A stretch of 64,000 nt of DNA from Cercis canadensis (GCA_003255065.1 QAOA01002524.1:39425-103424); one strand, 5' to 3'. Positions 23,387 to 35,710 are shown, numbered from the stretch's first letter. Notes: a model not told the origin generated them from the letters alone. Translations and numbers: made by a program.

Positions 23387-24772
23387 ATGCAGAAAGCAGA
23401 GCTCATCTTCATTCCCTCACCGGGAATTGGCCACTTGGTTTCAGCTCTCGATTTTGCAAGACGCCTAATTAACCATGACAATCGCATTTCCATCACAGTG
23501 CTCTGCATTAAGTTCCCATTCACACCCTTTGCAGATTCATACATCAGATCAATTTTGGCGTCACAACCCAGAATCCAACTCATTGATCTCCCTGAAATTG
23601 ACCCACCACCACAAGAGCTATTAAAATCTCCAGAATACTACATCTGTGTCTTCATAGAGAGCCTCATACCCCATGTCAAATCCACCATCCAAACCATTTT
23701 ATCATCCTCTGATTCAAACACCATTGTTACATTGGTCCTTGATTTCTTCTGTATGTCCATGATTGATGTGGGAAAGGAACTGGGTATCCCTTCTTATTTG
23801 TTCCTGACCTCAAATGCAGGATTTCTCAGTTTCATGCTTTCCCTTCAGAAACGTCAAATTGATAATGAGTTCAAAGACTCTGATCCTGAGTTATTGATTC
23901 CAGGTTTCACCAATCTAGTTCCTCCAAGGGTTTTGCCTAATGCTGTTTTTAGCAAAGATGGTGGGTATTTTTCCTATTATAAGCTTGCTCAGTGGTTTAG
24001 TGACACAAAGGGGATTATTGTAAACACCTTTTCAGAATTGGAGCAGCATGTTATTGATGCATTATCTGATACCCAAATCCCTCCAATTTATGCTGTTGGT
24101 CCTGTGATTGACCTCAAAGGTCAACCTAACCCAAATTTGGACCAAGCTCAGCATGATAAGATAATGAAATGGCTAGATGATCAGCCGAAGTCATCAGTGG
24201 TTTTTCTTTGTTTTGGAAGCATGGGAAGTTTTTGTCCCTCTCAAGTAAGGGAAATAGCACTAGCACTTCAGCATGGTGGAGTTAGGTTCTTGTGGGCTAT
24301 GCGTTCGCCGCCAACTAAAGACAATGCAAAGAGAATTTTACCGGAAGGGTTCTTAGAATGGATGGAGGATAAGGGAATGCTATGTGGGTGGGCACCACAA
24401 GTGGAGGTTTTGGCACACAAAGCCATTGGAGGCTTTGTATCTCATTGTGGGTGGAACTCTATCTTGGAAAGCTTGTGGTTTGGGGTGCCTATTTTGACAT
24501 GGCCTATATATGCAGAACAACAGCTCAATGCATTTAGGATGGTGAGGGAATTGGAGTTAGCTATTGAGCTGAGACTTGATTATAGAAGTGATGGTGATCT
24601 TGTGATGGCAGAGGAGATAGAGAAAGGGTTGAGACACTTGACGTGCAGAGATAGCAAAGTATTTGAGAAGGTGCAAGAGATGAAAGATATTGCCAGAAAA
24701 GCTGTCCTGAGTTGTGGGTCTTCCTTCATTTCTACTGGAGAACTTATTCAGGACATGATAGGCAGCAATTGA
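23387..24772 (+). CDS. Family-1 UDP-glycosyltransferase, UGT71-like
   Basis: An intronless frame of 461 residues, the normal length for plant family-1 glycosyltransferases. These soluble cytosolic enzymes move a sugar, usually glucose, from UDP-sugar to small acceptors such as flavonoids, phenylpropanoids or abscisic acid. The N-terminal catalytic histidine is H16 in PSPGIGH, with the supporting aspartate D119 in LVLDFF. The complete 44-residue PSPG sugar-nucleotide motif runs from W335 (WAPQ) through HCGWNS (353-358) to Q378; a final Gln usually goes with UDP-glucose. The PSPGIGHLVSALDFARRL start and the IPHVKSTI segment are typical of UGT71-type enzymes, but the acceptor cannot be predicted. 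The start is the first in-frame ATG and is followed at once by the usual hydrophobic strand. The downstream splicing-factor gene is convergent, 0.8 kb away. Confidence 0.95.
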   Translation: MQKAELIFIPSPGIGHLVSALDFARRLINHDNRISITVLCIKFPFTPFADSYIRSILASQPRIQLIDLPEIDPPPQELLKSPEYYICVFIESLIPHVKSTIQTILSSSDSNTIVTLVLDFFCMSMIDVGKELGIPSYLFLTSNAGFLSFMLSLQKRQIDNEFKDSDPELLIPGFTNLVPPRVLPNAVFSKDGGYFSYYKLAQWFSDTKGIIVNTFSELEQHVIDALSDTQIPPIYAVGPVIDLKGQPNPNLDQAQHDKIMKWLDDQPKSSVVFLCFGSMGSFCPSQVREIALALQHGGVRFLWAMRSPPTKDNAKRILPEGFLEWMEDKGMLCGWAPQVEVLAHKAIGGFVSHCGWNSILESLWFGVPILTWPIYAEQQLNAFRMVRELELAIELRLDYRSDGDLVMAEEIEKGLRHLTCRDSKVFEKVQEMKDIARKAVLSCGSSFISTGELIQDMIGSN

Positions 24773-25564
24773 TGTATGTTTTGTTGTATTTCTTAACATC
24801 CATGATTAATGAAGGCGAAATTACTTGAGCAATGTTGCTTCATAATCCATTAATTGGACTATTTCATGGCAGTGACTAGCTGCCTTTAATTTGCTTATAC
24901 CATAGAAATTTTGACTAAAAGTGCTTTCAAATTATTCCAGTTTGTGTGTGATAGGAAGACTCTAGCCCAGCAATTGAGACTCAAGCACAGCTGAACTTTA
25001 GAGTGTTTCTATTTCTTCCAACAAAGTTACTAAAAACTTTACCAAACTTGCATGGGAGACTACAGAGTGCAGACACAAAAAGCCCCTGAATCCCAGAATA
25101 CTGCACCTAGGATTGTAGGCCGAAAAACCATAGAAATTAGAAGTCACTGTAGTATGCCAGTGATTTTCCTCTTTGCACGCCAACAGAAAAACTGAGAAGA
25201 TGATAGCCTCACTAAATATAGACAAGAGATATAAAATGTTGTTGCAGGTTTAACAATGGTGGTTGAAGAGAAAAATTGATCCAAACAAAATATTGTATCA
25301 AACTTGGGACACCAAAAGAGAATGACCACTGCTCCCACATATCATAGATAAAGTGGTCATGTGGCACACAACAATTTCTTTTTCGTGATTGCAAACTAGT
25401 AACATGACAATGCAGAGTAGCAGGAGCACTGAATTACATTTCAGGTTATCATTTACTGCTCAACTTAATCCAATACTCATTCCTCTCCATGACAAAGCGG
25501 GGAATGAAATGCCCATTTGCAAACCCCCCTAATCTTGCCCTCCCTTTATATGGTATTCTAATAA
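24773..25564. other. Convergent 3' spacer between two genes
   Basis: 3' UTR and spacer between the glycosyltransferase (+) and the zinc-finger gene (-). No further gene is seen; open frames here lack coding character. Confidence 0.5.
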
Positions 25565-28500
25565 TTATCTTCTTGATCTCTTTTCTTCTCTCCTGTCAAA
25601 ATCATGATTTACTTTTGGCTCTGATCTATCAGTATCATTCCTATATGATTTGTTCTCTTGCTTTCTGTCATAATGTTCTCTTGACCTTGGTGCAAATTCA
25701 TATTCACCCTCCGTCCTTGTTCTCCTTTCTTCCCTGTTACCCTGATCCTGCCTTGACCTACTTCCAAAATCACCGTCATCCTGCATCCTCGATTTCTTTT
25801 CTTCCCTTCTATCAGAATCTCTAGATTTAGGTTCAGACTCAACATCATCTTGCCTTCTTGACCTCTTATCTTCCCTCCGCTGCTGATCTCTTGGCTCATG
25901 TTCCATATCATCATAATCATGCCTTGATCTTTTTTCTTCCTTCCTATCATGATCTTCTCTTGACCTACGTTCAAATTGATCATCTTCATGCCTCCTTGAT
26001 CTCTTTTCTTCTCTTTGACCATAATTTTCTCTTCCCTCAATTTTATCATCATCATGCCTCCAAATTACCTTCTCTCTCCTATCACTTTGTTTGGGTTGGC
26101 TTTCTAATCCTTTTTCATTTCCATGAGCTCTGGAGCGTGAATCTCTGTCTCTGGTTTCTGTAATAAGATTTGATTGGATGCTGCCAGATCTTTTCTCTTT
26201 CTTGGGACCCTCAAATTTGTCATGACCCCATTTTGAACTATCATCCTCATGGCCCCACCCTGTGTTTGCAACTCTCTGAATAAAGACAACAAGGACAGTA
26301 AAGTTCTCAGATATACAAAAGTACCAAGCAAACTTTATATATTTGATCTAACACAAGATTAAATTAAAAAATTCAGCACAGTTCATGACATAACTTCAAA
26401 AGTTGAATTATATGCAAAGCAAAACGTTCAGGAAAAACTCTTCTACCCACGAAAATAAAAGTACAAAACTGACAAACCTGAGAAAACCTGCAAGGAAATT
26501 AAGCATCGAGGAATTTAACAAATAGTGTGGAAAGAAGCCATTTAAAAAAAAAACAAAACAAAACAAAACAAAAAGCAGTTTTTTAGTTAGAACTTAGGAG
26601 ACATGTCTAGCCCTCTTACTCACAAACTTAATTGCTATCATCATGTTAAATATCATTGCTTGAATTACAAATCTAGAGACAGCAAACCTCGTCCAAGAAC
26701 AACAGTCCTGCTACTAGCAATGAATTTCAAGATCTATCATCTACTTCAACAGTATTCATCAATAGTAGTTGCACAATGCAGACTAGCGGTAAACATATTC
26801 AATAACACATGAGATGACATGACATTACAATGCCAATACACTAGTGCTCTATCCGGAGCCAGGAATCATAATTAAAATTTAGAATTGCAATTCTAATTCC
26901 AGTACTGTTGGGATTGGAGTTAGTTCAAAATATTCCAATTTCAACCCATCCATCTATGCATACCATGTAATTTAAAAACAATATACTATTTGTTCAAATT
27001 TTATATTATTTTTTAATTAAATTAAATCAAAACTGTTCTTTCTTTTATTTCCACTTACTGGAAACTTTTTTATTTCTTTATAAGTGGTTATCATAGAATA
27101 CCCCCACAGTAAAAGCTCAAGGGCAAATTAAGTTTCCTCAAAATCATAATAAAAAAAGTGAAGTTTAGAGAAACCATGTTAACTAATCCCAAAATAGTGC
27201 ACAAGACAATCTGGCTACAGCTTCAAAATAACATTCTCTATTGAGATATGCATTCCGATCATAGAATAAGGGAAAAGCTAAATTTTGCTCAACATACTTC
27301 AGCACTCATAACCAATCCTATGAGCAAACCCTCCAAGATTAGTTTGAAATGACTATCAAAGTTCCAGACAGACCCACACACAAGTAGCAAGTTCTAATGC
27401 TAGGTAAGCTAAAGAAAGAGGGAGGAAATATAACACTCAACAGCAAACCCATCAGGCAAAGTAAGGAAAAGAAAAACTGATTTTTCCATGAACATAAAGA
27501 AAATATGAATCTATTAATACGTTGGAGAGAGTGGGAGGGGCACAAGCAAGAACATAGAAGAGATGATGGCTGTAGCTCACCTGAGTCAGTGACTCGCTGG
27601 AGCTGTTAACAGGTATAAATGGTCAAACACAAGCAGCAGCAAAGTTAAAGAGAAGTTGATGGCCATTGCTCACTGAAGTCAGTGACTAGCTGGAGCTGTT
27701 TGCCAGAATTGGTGAAAAGAATGGCTGCCTAATACATTGGAGAGTTCTGACGCTTTGGTTACTGAGGAAACAATGAACAGAGAGGAAGAAGCATCGCACA
27801 TTTTAATTCCTGGCTCTTTGGAATTGCAATTTAGGGTCAAACCTCTGAATTGGGAAGGTATCCAGGCACTTGTTTTAGAATTCCTAGGAATTGTTACCGG
27901 GAATTGGACATACAACTGTAACAGGCACACCATACTTAAAATTTATAAATGGGGGTCCAATTCCAATCTTCAACCACCAAACAAGTTCTAGTCTTTTTCA
28001 GAACTGGTAGTCTAAATCTATCAATCCACATTTCTCATTTAGGCTTTAGCATCTATATCTACAGATGATTGACTTATAGGCTGAAACACTGAATTTTTTT
28101 AGCAAGACATATTAGCAACATGAGCAGAAAAAATCAAACCCTGTGTATTCTATAAGAAAAGAACAATATACTCAGTCATGAAACCTAAAAATTATTGAAT
28201 ATGAACACTTTCATTTTGTTGCACATAATCAAACTTTAGGCATTCACAAATCTAAATCTATAGCATCCATGTCATGATAAAGTTGCAGGAGTAAGTAGAA
28301 GTAGAATAAAATAAAGTGTAAGTACTTTCTGGCATCATTCTAGAATGTTCATCTTACTTGCTCATCATGAGAAAATTTGCAGCCAGCTCCACGAGTACAT
28401 TCACCTCTTTGGAAGGCCCGACAAACACCACGAGCCTCCCTCTTCTGCCGCTCTGTTTCTTCATCTTCCTCCTCCTTCTTTTTATATTTATTGACATGAT

Positions 28501-29741
28501 CAACCCTGATGGTTCTACCTAAAATCTGTGCCCCATTCAGATTATCTGAAAGAAAAGCCATAAATTAGGAAGTGGTTTAGCTTATGATTAAGCAAAGATG
28601 AAATACTAGCTGTCGATCTTTTAGAACAAGACAGAGAGGCCAACCTACAGCAAGATTTGTGCTTCTTTGATCTTCATATGCAAGGAATGCAAAGCCTTTT
28701 GATTTCCCAGTACCTTTGTCCCTAACAAGGTTAACATCAACAACCTCCCCGTATCTGTATTTATGCAAAATGTTAAGGGGTCTTCCAGAAATACCAAAAA
28801 TCGGATTTCATAAAGTACAGATGAGCTATAAAGGAACTGATTTAACATATATAAACTACTAAGATTCCCTATCATATCTTTGTCATTCATGCTAATATTT
28901 GGCATGTGCAACAGATTCAAAAATGAAAATTCTATACACGTTTCACTTGTTGACAACAATTTTATGTTAACAAAATACCTATATAGTACATAAATAAGTA
29001 AAAGGGGCCCCAGAAGAAAGAACTTATATATACCCAAGAATGTTCATTGCCAGAGAGTTTCGACCCATATCCGATATATCTTTCTTTTGTAGAACCGAAA
29101 GAATGACTCCATAAGGATCTTCTCAACATAAAGAAGAAAAAATTTAGGCGCATTCATCCATAGAACTTGGAAGATTTTTGCATCGATCGTATAACCTAAT
29201 CCATGAAATCATGACAACTGAAACGTTTTCCCGTTTAAATAAAACTATGAAGACACTCCACTCAGGACATGTTTGCAATTTTGCATAAATTAACTAAAGC
29301 TAGCAAATTATGCATCTTACACTACCACACTCTTAACCTTCAATTGCAGATTCTCAAATATCAAACTTGGTATAGGAGAATTTATCTGCATTTGTCTATA
29401 ATTTAGAACAAGAGCACCGACAAGTATAGAGAATAAGAGATAACTTATTTCTGAATCTTCAAATTCTGAATACAAATTCATAGATAAACTAATTCTCAAC
29501 AATCATATAAGGGTTTTGCATAATGGGTAGCCCAGATATAGTGGCTGAATTGAAAGGATGAGACTTACTGAGCGAAAACGGCGAGGAGATCACCCTCTGT
29601 AAGATCAAAAGGAATGCCTCCGACGAATACGTAAGCGGAATCTTTGTACTTGGCATGCCAAGAAGCTTGCTCACTAATGCCAAGTGCCGCTTCTTTCGAA
29701 TTGATATTCTGAATGCGTTTGACTAGGGTTAACGGATTCAT
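25565..29741 (-). CDS. C3H25: RRM and CCCH zinc-finger splicing factor, RBMX2/C3H25-like, 4 exons
   Basis: The coding exons are 29741-29569, 28754-28645, 28545-28358 and 26275-25565; all junctions are GT/AG and phase-consistent, giving 393 residues. Order of parts: the N-terminal helix conserved in RBMX2/Ist3 proteins; an RRM (about residues 36-112) with RNP2 VFVGGIPF and RNP1 KGFAFLAY (77-84); a basic/acidic linker; and one CCCH finger C136-x7-C144-x5-C150-x3-H154. Exon 4 encodes a 236-residue tail of repeated RREEKRSRR-like blocks mixing Arg, Glu, Asp and Ser. RBMX2/Ist3 homologues belong to the activated spliceosome, so a nuclear role in pre-mRNA splicing is inferred. Alternative frames in the tail are shadows. 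Intron 3 is 2.1 kb and carries repeat-like DNA. Confidence 0.93.
26276..28357 (-). other. Intron 3 of the RBMX2/C3H25-like gene
   Basis: A 2082-bp intron. It holds an (AAAAC)n tract at 26547-26575, two related copies of a GTCAGTGACT..GCTGGAGCTGTT segment near 27583 and 27680, and GAATTGCAATT-type words at 26880 and 27822 that may mark a decayed MITE. The open frame at 27737-27991 (+) has no recognisable product. Confidence 0.5.
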
Positions 29742-30255
29742 CGCTCAACGAAAGTTCACTATGAGCCCCGAGGACGACGACGATGCAGATTGGCTCTCAC
29801 TCGTTCAAATCCAGAAATTTCAGTGAAACGCTGTGAACAAAATGCAATACCTCTTCACCTGAGTGACAGTTTCTTCAAAGCTATTGTCTGAGTTTAATCC
29901 AGTCAAATAGAGTGCCACACAATTGAGAAATAGAAGGAGATAGAGAAAACGAACTCCGTTCAAAGGAGAGAAAGGGGAAGAACGAACTCTGTTCCGACAA
30001 AGCTGCGAGGCTTCTCCACTTCTTTCTTCCTCGTTGCAGATAAGGGTTGCTGCTATACGGCAGCTCCTCTTCCCGTTTCAATTACTTTATTATGTTTATG
30101 GATGCTAGGAAAAAGATACGGGCCTTATTTTGGCCCACTCTTCTAACATTATAATTTTTTGGGTTTTATTCTAAAAAGCACCGAAACTTGCATTTTTGGG
30201 ACATACTCATTTCGGGTACGTTTCTGAAATGTGAAATGCGTCTTCTTTGCCAAAA
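29742..30255. promoter_or_regulatory. Upstream region of the RBMX2/C3H25-like gene
   Basis: 29742 to about 30080 is the likely 5' UTR/promoter on the minus strand. The next 170 bp are AT-rich and contain nothing else recognisable. Confidence 0.35.
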
Positions 30256-30520
30256 CGCTGACTTTTTTCTTTTTTTTTTTCATTTCAAAATGCGTTGTCA
30301 TGGCTGACAATGATCTTGAATATGTGTTTGGTTTCATCCATGACTTCATGTTATGCCAAGCTGAGAGAGAGAGAAAGGGAGGGGGAACTTTTTCTTTTTA
30401 TTTTTATTTTTCATTTCGAAATATGCTGTCATGGCTGACAATGATCTTGAATCTACGTTTGGTTTCATCCATGACTTCATGTTCTGCCAAGCTGAGAGAG
30501 AGAGGGAGGGAGGGAAAGGG
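30256..30520 (+). repeat. Local tandem duplication, about 130 bp x 2
   Basis: 30287-30390 and 30421-30520 both carry the segment GTCATGGCTGACAATGATCT through TTTGGTTTCATCCATGACTT and end in a GAGAGA run. They differ at a few bases. The upstream halves both contain TTTTCATTTCRAAAT. No N lies between them, so this looks like a real local duplication. Confidence 0.75.
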
Positions 30521-32020
30521 AGAGCACGAGAGTGAGGACATGGGTGAGCGAGAGGGAAGGAAGGAGAGGCAAGTTCGATTATTTCTTTCTCAAAAAATGA
30601 AAGAAAAAAAAAAAGAGCTGTGTTTATTATAGTAACTTTTGATTTTAGTTAAATTTCTCATTCTAAATAAAGTATATGTTAATTCTATTTGATATATGTA
30701 TGTATATATATAACATGACGTACTCGAACCCCTATTTTTTGAAATATATCGTATCGGCATTTCATACTCGTACCAGGTACGAAACCCGTACTTGTACGCA
30801 TGCTACATAGGTTTTATTATTATTAGATGCATCGAAGTTATGATAAATTTTTAAAAATTGATGTTTTAGTATACTTACACTCGCATGCGAATTAAGTGAT
30901 ATAGGTGTCAAACACTGTATAAAGTGGACTAGGTTTTTTATATTATTGGTATTATATGGTTATTATGTTTATATATGTAATATTATGTGTAAATTACGTA
31001 ATTATTCTATTCATATATTTAGTTATCATGTTTAAATATAAATAAAATAATCACATAATACTAAAAGTATTTTAGTAATTTCTCCTATTATTAACAATTC
31101 TTATACCAAGTATAACTTGTGATGCACTTTTGATAGATGTTTTTTTATTTTTTGTATTTGGAATTGTGAAGCCATCATCATATAAGAAAGATACTTACAT
31201 TTTCACACCCTTTCAGTAAAAAGTGAAAAATTAGGTACTAACATCATTATCAAAACTTCAAAAGAAATTATGGGTAATAGTTCTACCTAATTTTTTTTTC
31301 CATAAAAAACTCAAAGAATAAACACGTAATGCTGTTTTCTAAATTCCAGCTCGTGTCAACCTATTTATTAAACTAGGTTGTGTATAGAATAAAAAGAAAT
31401 TGATCCATTCAAAGTTTGGTTACTTAGGTGATGCCAAGCCATTAGCAATCATGTTGTGTTCGAGTTGACATTAAGGTCCCGTTTAAGTAAACAGTTTATT
31501 TAAGCGCTTATATAAGAATGCCTTATGGGAAAAGCTTTTATACCATAAACTCCTTTTAAATTAAGTTATTTAGTATTTGGATACATACTTGAAGAAGTGC
31601 TTTTAAAATTTATAAGCTTTTTCTAAAGCATTTGAATAGATAAGTATATAAGTGTTTATAATTGTGGAAATTACTAAAAAAATATATTAATAAGCACTTA
31701 TTAAAGATTGTGTTTGAATAAATAAGCACTTTGTTATAATTTGAAAAAAAAAAGTCTTAATAATAAAATATTTTATATTAGTGCTATAATTATTAAATTT
31801 TGATTCAAGTAATTAATTTTTTGTTGTTAGATTATTATTTTGAAGTATGGTTTCTTATAATCAAAGTGATTATTAGCTTGTTATATTATAAACCTCGCAT
31901 ATAGATAAATTGTTATTAACAAGTATTCTTATTTTATTATATTGGTGATCATGATAAACATGAAATATATAATTATTCAAATTGATATCTACCATAAATT
32001 ATGACAAAAAATAAAGAAAT
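30521..32020. other. AT-rich repetitive spacer
   Basis: No gene is seen. 30930-31080 shares a diverged block (ATTATGTTTAAATATAAATAAAATA) with 57110-57180. At 31472 GGTCCCGTTTAAGTAAACAG resembles a Harbinger-type terminus and could be one end of the decayed PIF/Harbinger element, but a matching opposite end was not found. Confidence 0.35.
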
Positions 32021-32867
32021 AGAAATGAAATCTTACAAGTATTTGCATAACAACTATGATTTTATAGAAATATCAATTCCTAACTTGTATTCTATATAGA
32101 AATAATAAAGGCAATAAAGCTAAAGATGTGTAGGCAACTAAATTTTTATTTCCTCTCTAATCTACTCCATTTGTCTAATATTCTCTTCCTTTGGTTCCTC
32201 CCATATGACGTTACTAGGTCCTGCTTCATCCATAATTTCTTCATCAACAAACTCAAAATTTTTATTGAATGCTTCAAATTCTGCATCACTTGTATCATGT
32301 CTTATAATAAAGTTGTGCAAAACTATGCAAGTAACTATGATTTTAATTTGTGTCACAAATAAGAATGAAGGCATAGCACCCAGTATTTTTCATTTTGTTT
32401 TGCAACACCCAAAAGAGCGTTCAATTGTGCATCAAAGACTAAANAGAAATGAAATCTTACAAGTATTTGCATAACAACTATGATTTTATGGAAATATCAA
32501 TTCCTAACTTGTATTCTATATAGAAATAATAAAGGCAATAAAGCTAAAGATGTGTAGGCAACTGAATTTTTATTTCCTCTCTAATCTACTCCATTTGTCT
32601 AATATTCTCTTCATTTGGTTCCTCCCATATGACGTTACTAGGTCCTGCTTCATCCATAATTTCTTCATCAACAAACTCAAAATTTTTATTGAATGCTTCA
32701 AATTCTACATCGCTTGTATCATGTCTTATAATAAAGTTGTGCAAAACTATGCAAGTAACTATGATTTTAATTTGTGTCACAAATAAGAATGAAGGCATAG
32801 CACCCAGTATTTTTCATTTTGTTTTGCAACACCCAAAAGAGCGTTCAATTGTGCATCAAAGACTAAA
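32021..32867 (+). repeat. 423-bp direct duplication across the N at 32444
   Basis: 32021-32443 and 32445-32867 are equal in length (423 bp) and nearly identical, differing at a handful of bases (for example CTGCATCACTTG versus CTACATCGCTTG). The single N separates them exactly. It duplicates the 3' part of the Harbinger transposase relic and is read as an assembly artefact. Confidence 0.92.
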
Positions 32868-33640
32868 GTGACAATAGTTAAACACTTCAATTTTTTCCTT
32901 TGCTCTTGGCCCTAATCTGAAGTGTGGGATATGATATCTTTGTCCCTTATAGAGACCTAAGAAACCCCTGAAACTAGGATAACCAGAATTGACTAAGTAG
33001 TATTTACCTATAAATAAAAATTTTAAATTGAATAAACAACTAATATATAACATACTTTAAGGCTTGAAATTCAAATAGTAATGTCTAAAAATCACTAACC
33101 TTCAGGAGGAAGAGGTAAACACAAGTTAGGTCTGCGTATAGCCTCATTAAAAATTTTAGTATCATGTGCAAACCCTTCCCAACTTGCTTATACAAATGTA
33201 AAACACATATTAAAAATCATAGGCATTCATTACATTGGTTGTTGTAGTACATTTTCTACCAGTGTAAAGAATTTGCAAATCCGAAAGAACAACAACACGT
33301 ATATGAGTGCCATCTATGACACCAATACAATTCTTAAAATATGGAAAATATTAGTTATCATTTCTAATCTCAACATGAGTGTCTTTGAAGTGCGGATCAA
33401 TAGGCTTAATTATATTTTTAGTAATGTTGCAAATGACATCTAAGACTCGATGGAATTGTCTAGAGATAGTCTCCCATGAATGCTGGAACATTTCGTCTGA
33501 GTTACAAACTGAACCTGGTTGTCCTAACATGTATAAAAATAATCTCACTTGTTCTTGAATTTCAACATGTCTTGTTGGCTTAAGATTGTAATTATTTTGT
33601 ATAACATTGCATAATTGGAGAAATACATATTTTTTCATCT
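32155..33640 (-). pseudogene. PIF/Harbinger transposase (HARBI1-like DDE nuclease), decayed
   Basis: Read on the minus strand, blocks match the Harbinger nuclease in order: an N-terminal helical region with RLFLYMLGQPG and HSWETISRQFHRVLDVI (33638-33351); the first catalytic block NCIGVIDGTHI (about 33335-33300); a SWEGFAHDTKIFNEAI block (about 33190-33140); KYYLVNSGYP where family members have a catalytic Asp at the Asn (about 33005); IERSFG with the Glu (about 32850); and the C-terminal VTCIVLHNFIIRHD (about 32340-32290). At least three in-frame stops interrupt it, two at positions that are usually Trp. It is therefore inactive. The 3' part is assembled twice across the N at 32444. Confidence 0.85.
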
Positions 33641-34059
33641 TAAATTGTTCATAGCAACAAATATGATGTTCATTTAGAATCTCTGATACTCATTTATGCC
33701 TAGTTAGCTTGAAAGTTCTGAGTGGGCTCTTCACAACATACTTTGAAAAGTAGTTGACAACACAAGCCATTGCCACTACTAGCATCTTCTGTTTATTATG
33801 CCTTATCATAATATTATTTTTTTTGCAAGATTCTTCATTTGAAAAACTCTCGTCGGATGAATATTCATTTGAAAAACTTTCATTTGAGCTACAATACATC
33901 CTATTATATAAATAATCAAAATAAAAAGTAATTAATTTTCAAATAATAACATACTTATCCATAAAAAAAAAGTGTAGTATCCATTGTAATATTAGTTGTA
34001 CTGTACAAATTACAAATCAAATTCAAACAAGTCATTAAATACACAATCATAATAAAAAA

Positions 34060-34620
34060 AATATCTTAAAGGTGAGACATATCTGTCATGTTATGAGTCT
34101 TCAACCAACCAAGTTGAGAATAGGGTCTTCTAATCCCATAAAAATCTCCTTATTTGCCTTCTTTCTCATTAATTTTATACCTATGAAGAACAACTCACTA
34201 CCAACCTCTAGCCCTGGCAATTTCTTAAGCATAGCCAAACAAGGTGATATGTCATGTTTATTATTTTGACGAGAAACTTCAATAGCATTTTGTGTCTCAA
34301 AGTCATCAATCATACACGTCAGTTGAGCTGAAAGTTGAGCAGTCCCGAATTTCTTTTCACTCTTCCCACCCCTTTTTCTTTTTCCTTTCTGACCCCTAAA
34401 AGGCCATAGTTCAATATTCAAGTTATTCAGGCCTCTTTCATCAGACCCCTCTTGCACCCCCTCTTCATCACTTAAATATTCAATGTCAACATTTTGCTCA
34501 GTAGGTACATTCATATTTCCTCCCTCATTTCTATCACCTTCTTCATTTCTATCACCTTCTTCTTCTTCAATTGGATCTTAAGATGGTGTCCAAGCTCTAC
34601 AACCAATAGCTACAATATCC
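34060..34620 (-). pseudogene. Myb/SANT-like ORF of a PIF/Harbinger element, partial
   Basis: Minus-strand reading gives an acidic linker and then LPGLEVGSELFFIGIKLMRK, matching the C-terminal part of Myb/SANT-like proteins encoded with PIF/Harbinger transposases, which assist DNA binding. A further block CRAWTPS lies upstream (about 34595), cut from the rest by an in-frame TAA. The N-terminal Myb domain itself is missing, and a poly-A/T tract at 34621-34635 follows. It shares orientation with the transposase relic 0.4 kb away, as in intact elements. Confidence 0.7.
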
Positions 34621-34639
34621 TTAAAAAAAAAAAAATTCA

Positions 34640-35710
34640 TTTCATTTAGGTATTAAAATGAAACTATGTGAGGGGACCAAGGCAGTCCAAATATCTATGC
34701 CAACAACACAATAAGCTGTCAACTGATTTAGCGCCTCATAGGTGTACGATTGCCATATAATCTAATAATATTAAATCACAAGACAATTAAATATTTATAC
34801 TTAATACATAATAATAAAATACAATTCTTCTTATCAGTAATAAGTAAATATCACATCATCCTCTTTGGGTCTATCAAGTGCATTTTGGTACCTCTTGATG
34901 TTGTAATACGAGACGTCTCTACAAACCAAGTCTAGGTACCACTTATGATTTGTACCACACTCAATAAATATTAATCACATACACGATTCACAAATGTAAG
35001 AATATTAAGTATTAGAAATACATAAAATAATGATATTGTAATAATATAAACTTTTTGTATACCAAATGGCTCATTTACCTTGCAATCCTTAACTTGTGTT
35101 GGACCTATGGTGGGAAACCTCTCCCAAGCCATATTGCTAACAATGTTAAATAACCAACTATTTCTTTTACTCCCTTAATGCAACCAATGCATAGTTGTTT
35201 ATATAAGCAAGCAAGAACTGTAAATCCTCAACTAAACCACCCAACCTGATGCATGTTCTCCAATAATTTCAAGTATATGACATGCACATATATCCTAGTA
35301 TGGTCATGGATCAGCCACCCACCAATCAACCTCATAATATATGTCCTAACATATTGTTGTACGACCACATTTGGTGCATCAGTAGGACACTCACTGAACT
35401 CACTTCTATGCTAGCTAAGTAGTACACTTGAACTGTAAATCGCACCTTCAGGGGGAACTACGTCAAGCAATTGCTCACATAGTGCATGTGGGCCGTAGTA
35501 TGTGCACATAGTCACAACATCTCTGTCAATTGGTAACCCCAACAGCACTTCCACATCCTGCAATGTGATAGTGCATTCTCCAACAGGCATGTGAAATTTG
35601 TACGTCTTCGGCCTCCATCGCTTGACCAGTGCTCAGACCAAAGACATATCTAGGTGAATGGAATGCACTTTTGCGGCACCTCTAAACCCAGCCATAGGCA
35701 TATAATGCAA
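34640..35710 (-). pseudogene. Plant mobile domain (PMD, MAIN/MAIL-like) pseudogene
   Basis: On the minus strand, from about 35700 downward: GFRGAAKVHSIHLDMSLV, a stop, then ALVKRWRPKTYKFHMPVGEC and TITLQDVEVLLGLPIDRDVV, the signature of the aminotransferase-like plant mobile domain. Weaker matches follow to about 34660, including a W-x-Y-x5-LNQLTAYC..IDIW.ALVP block (about 34755-34675). At least four in-frame stops are present (after DMSLV, SSSVLLS, GWFS and GFPP). PMD proteins occur both as host nuclear genes and as passengers of plant transposons; this copy is dead. Its same-strand position beside the Harbinger ORFs could be chance insertion or capture. Confidence 0.8.

Noticed and set aside
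25609..26055. 148-codon basic open frame, minus strand
   Set aside because: It is an alternative frame of the repetitive charged tail of the RBMX2-like gene; the frame that joins to exon 3 in phase is the other one.
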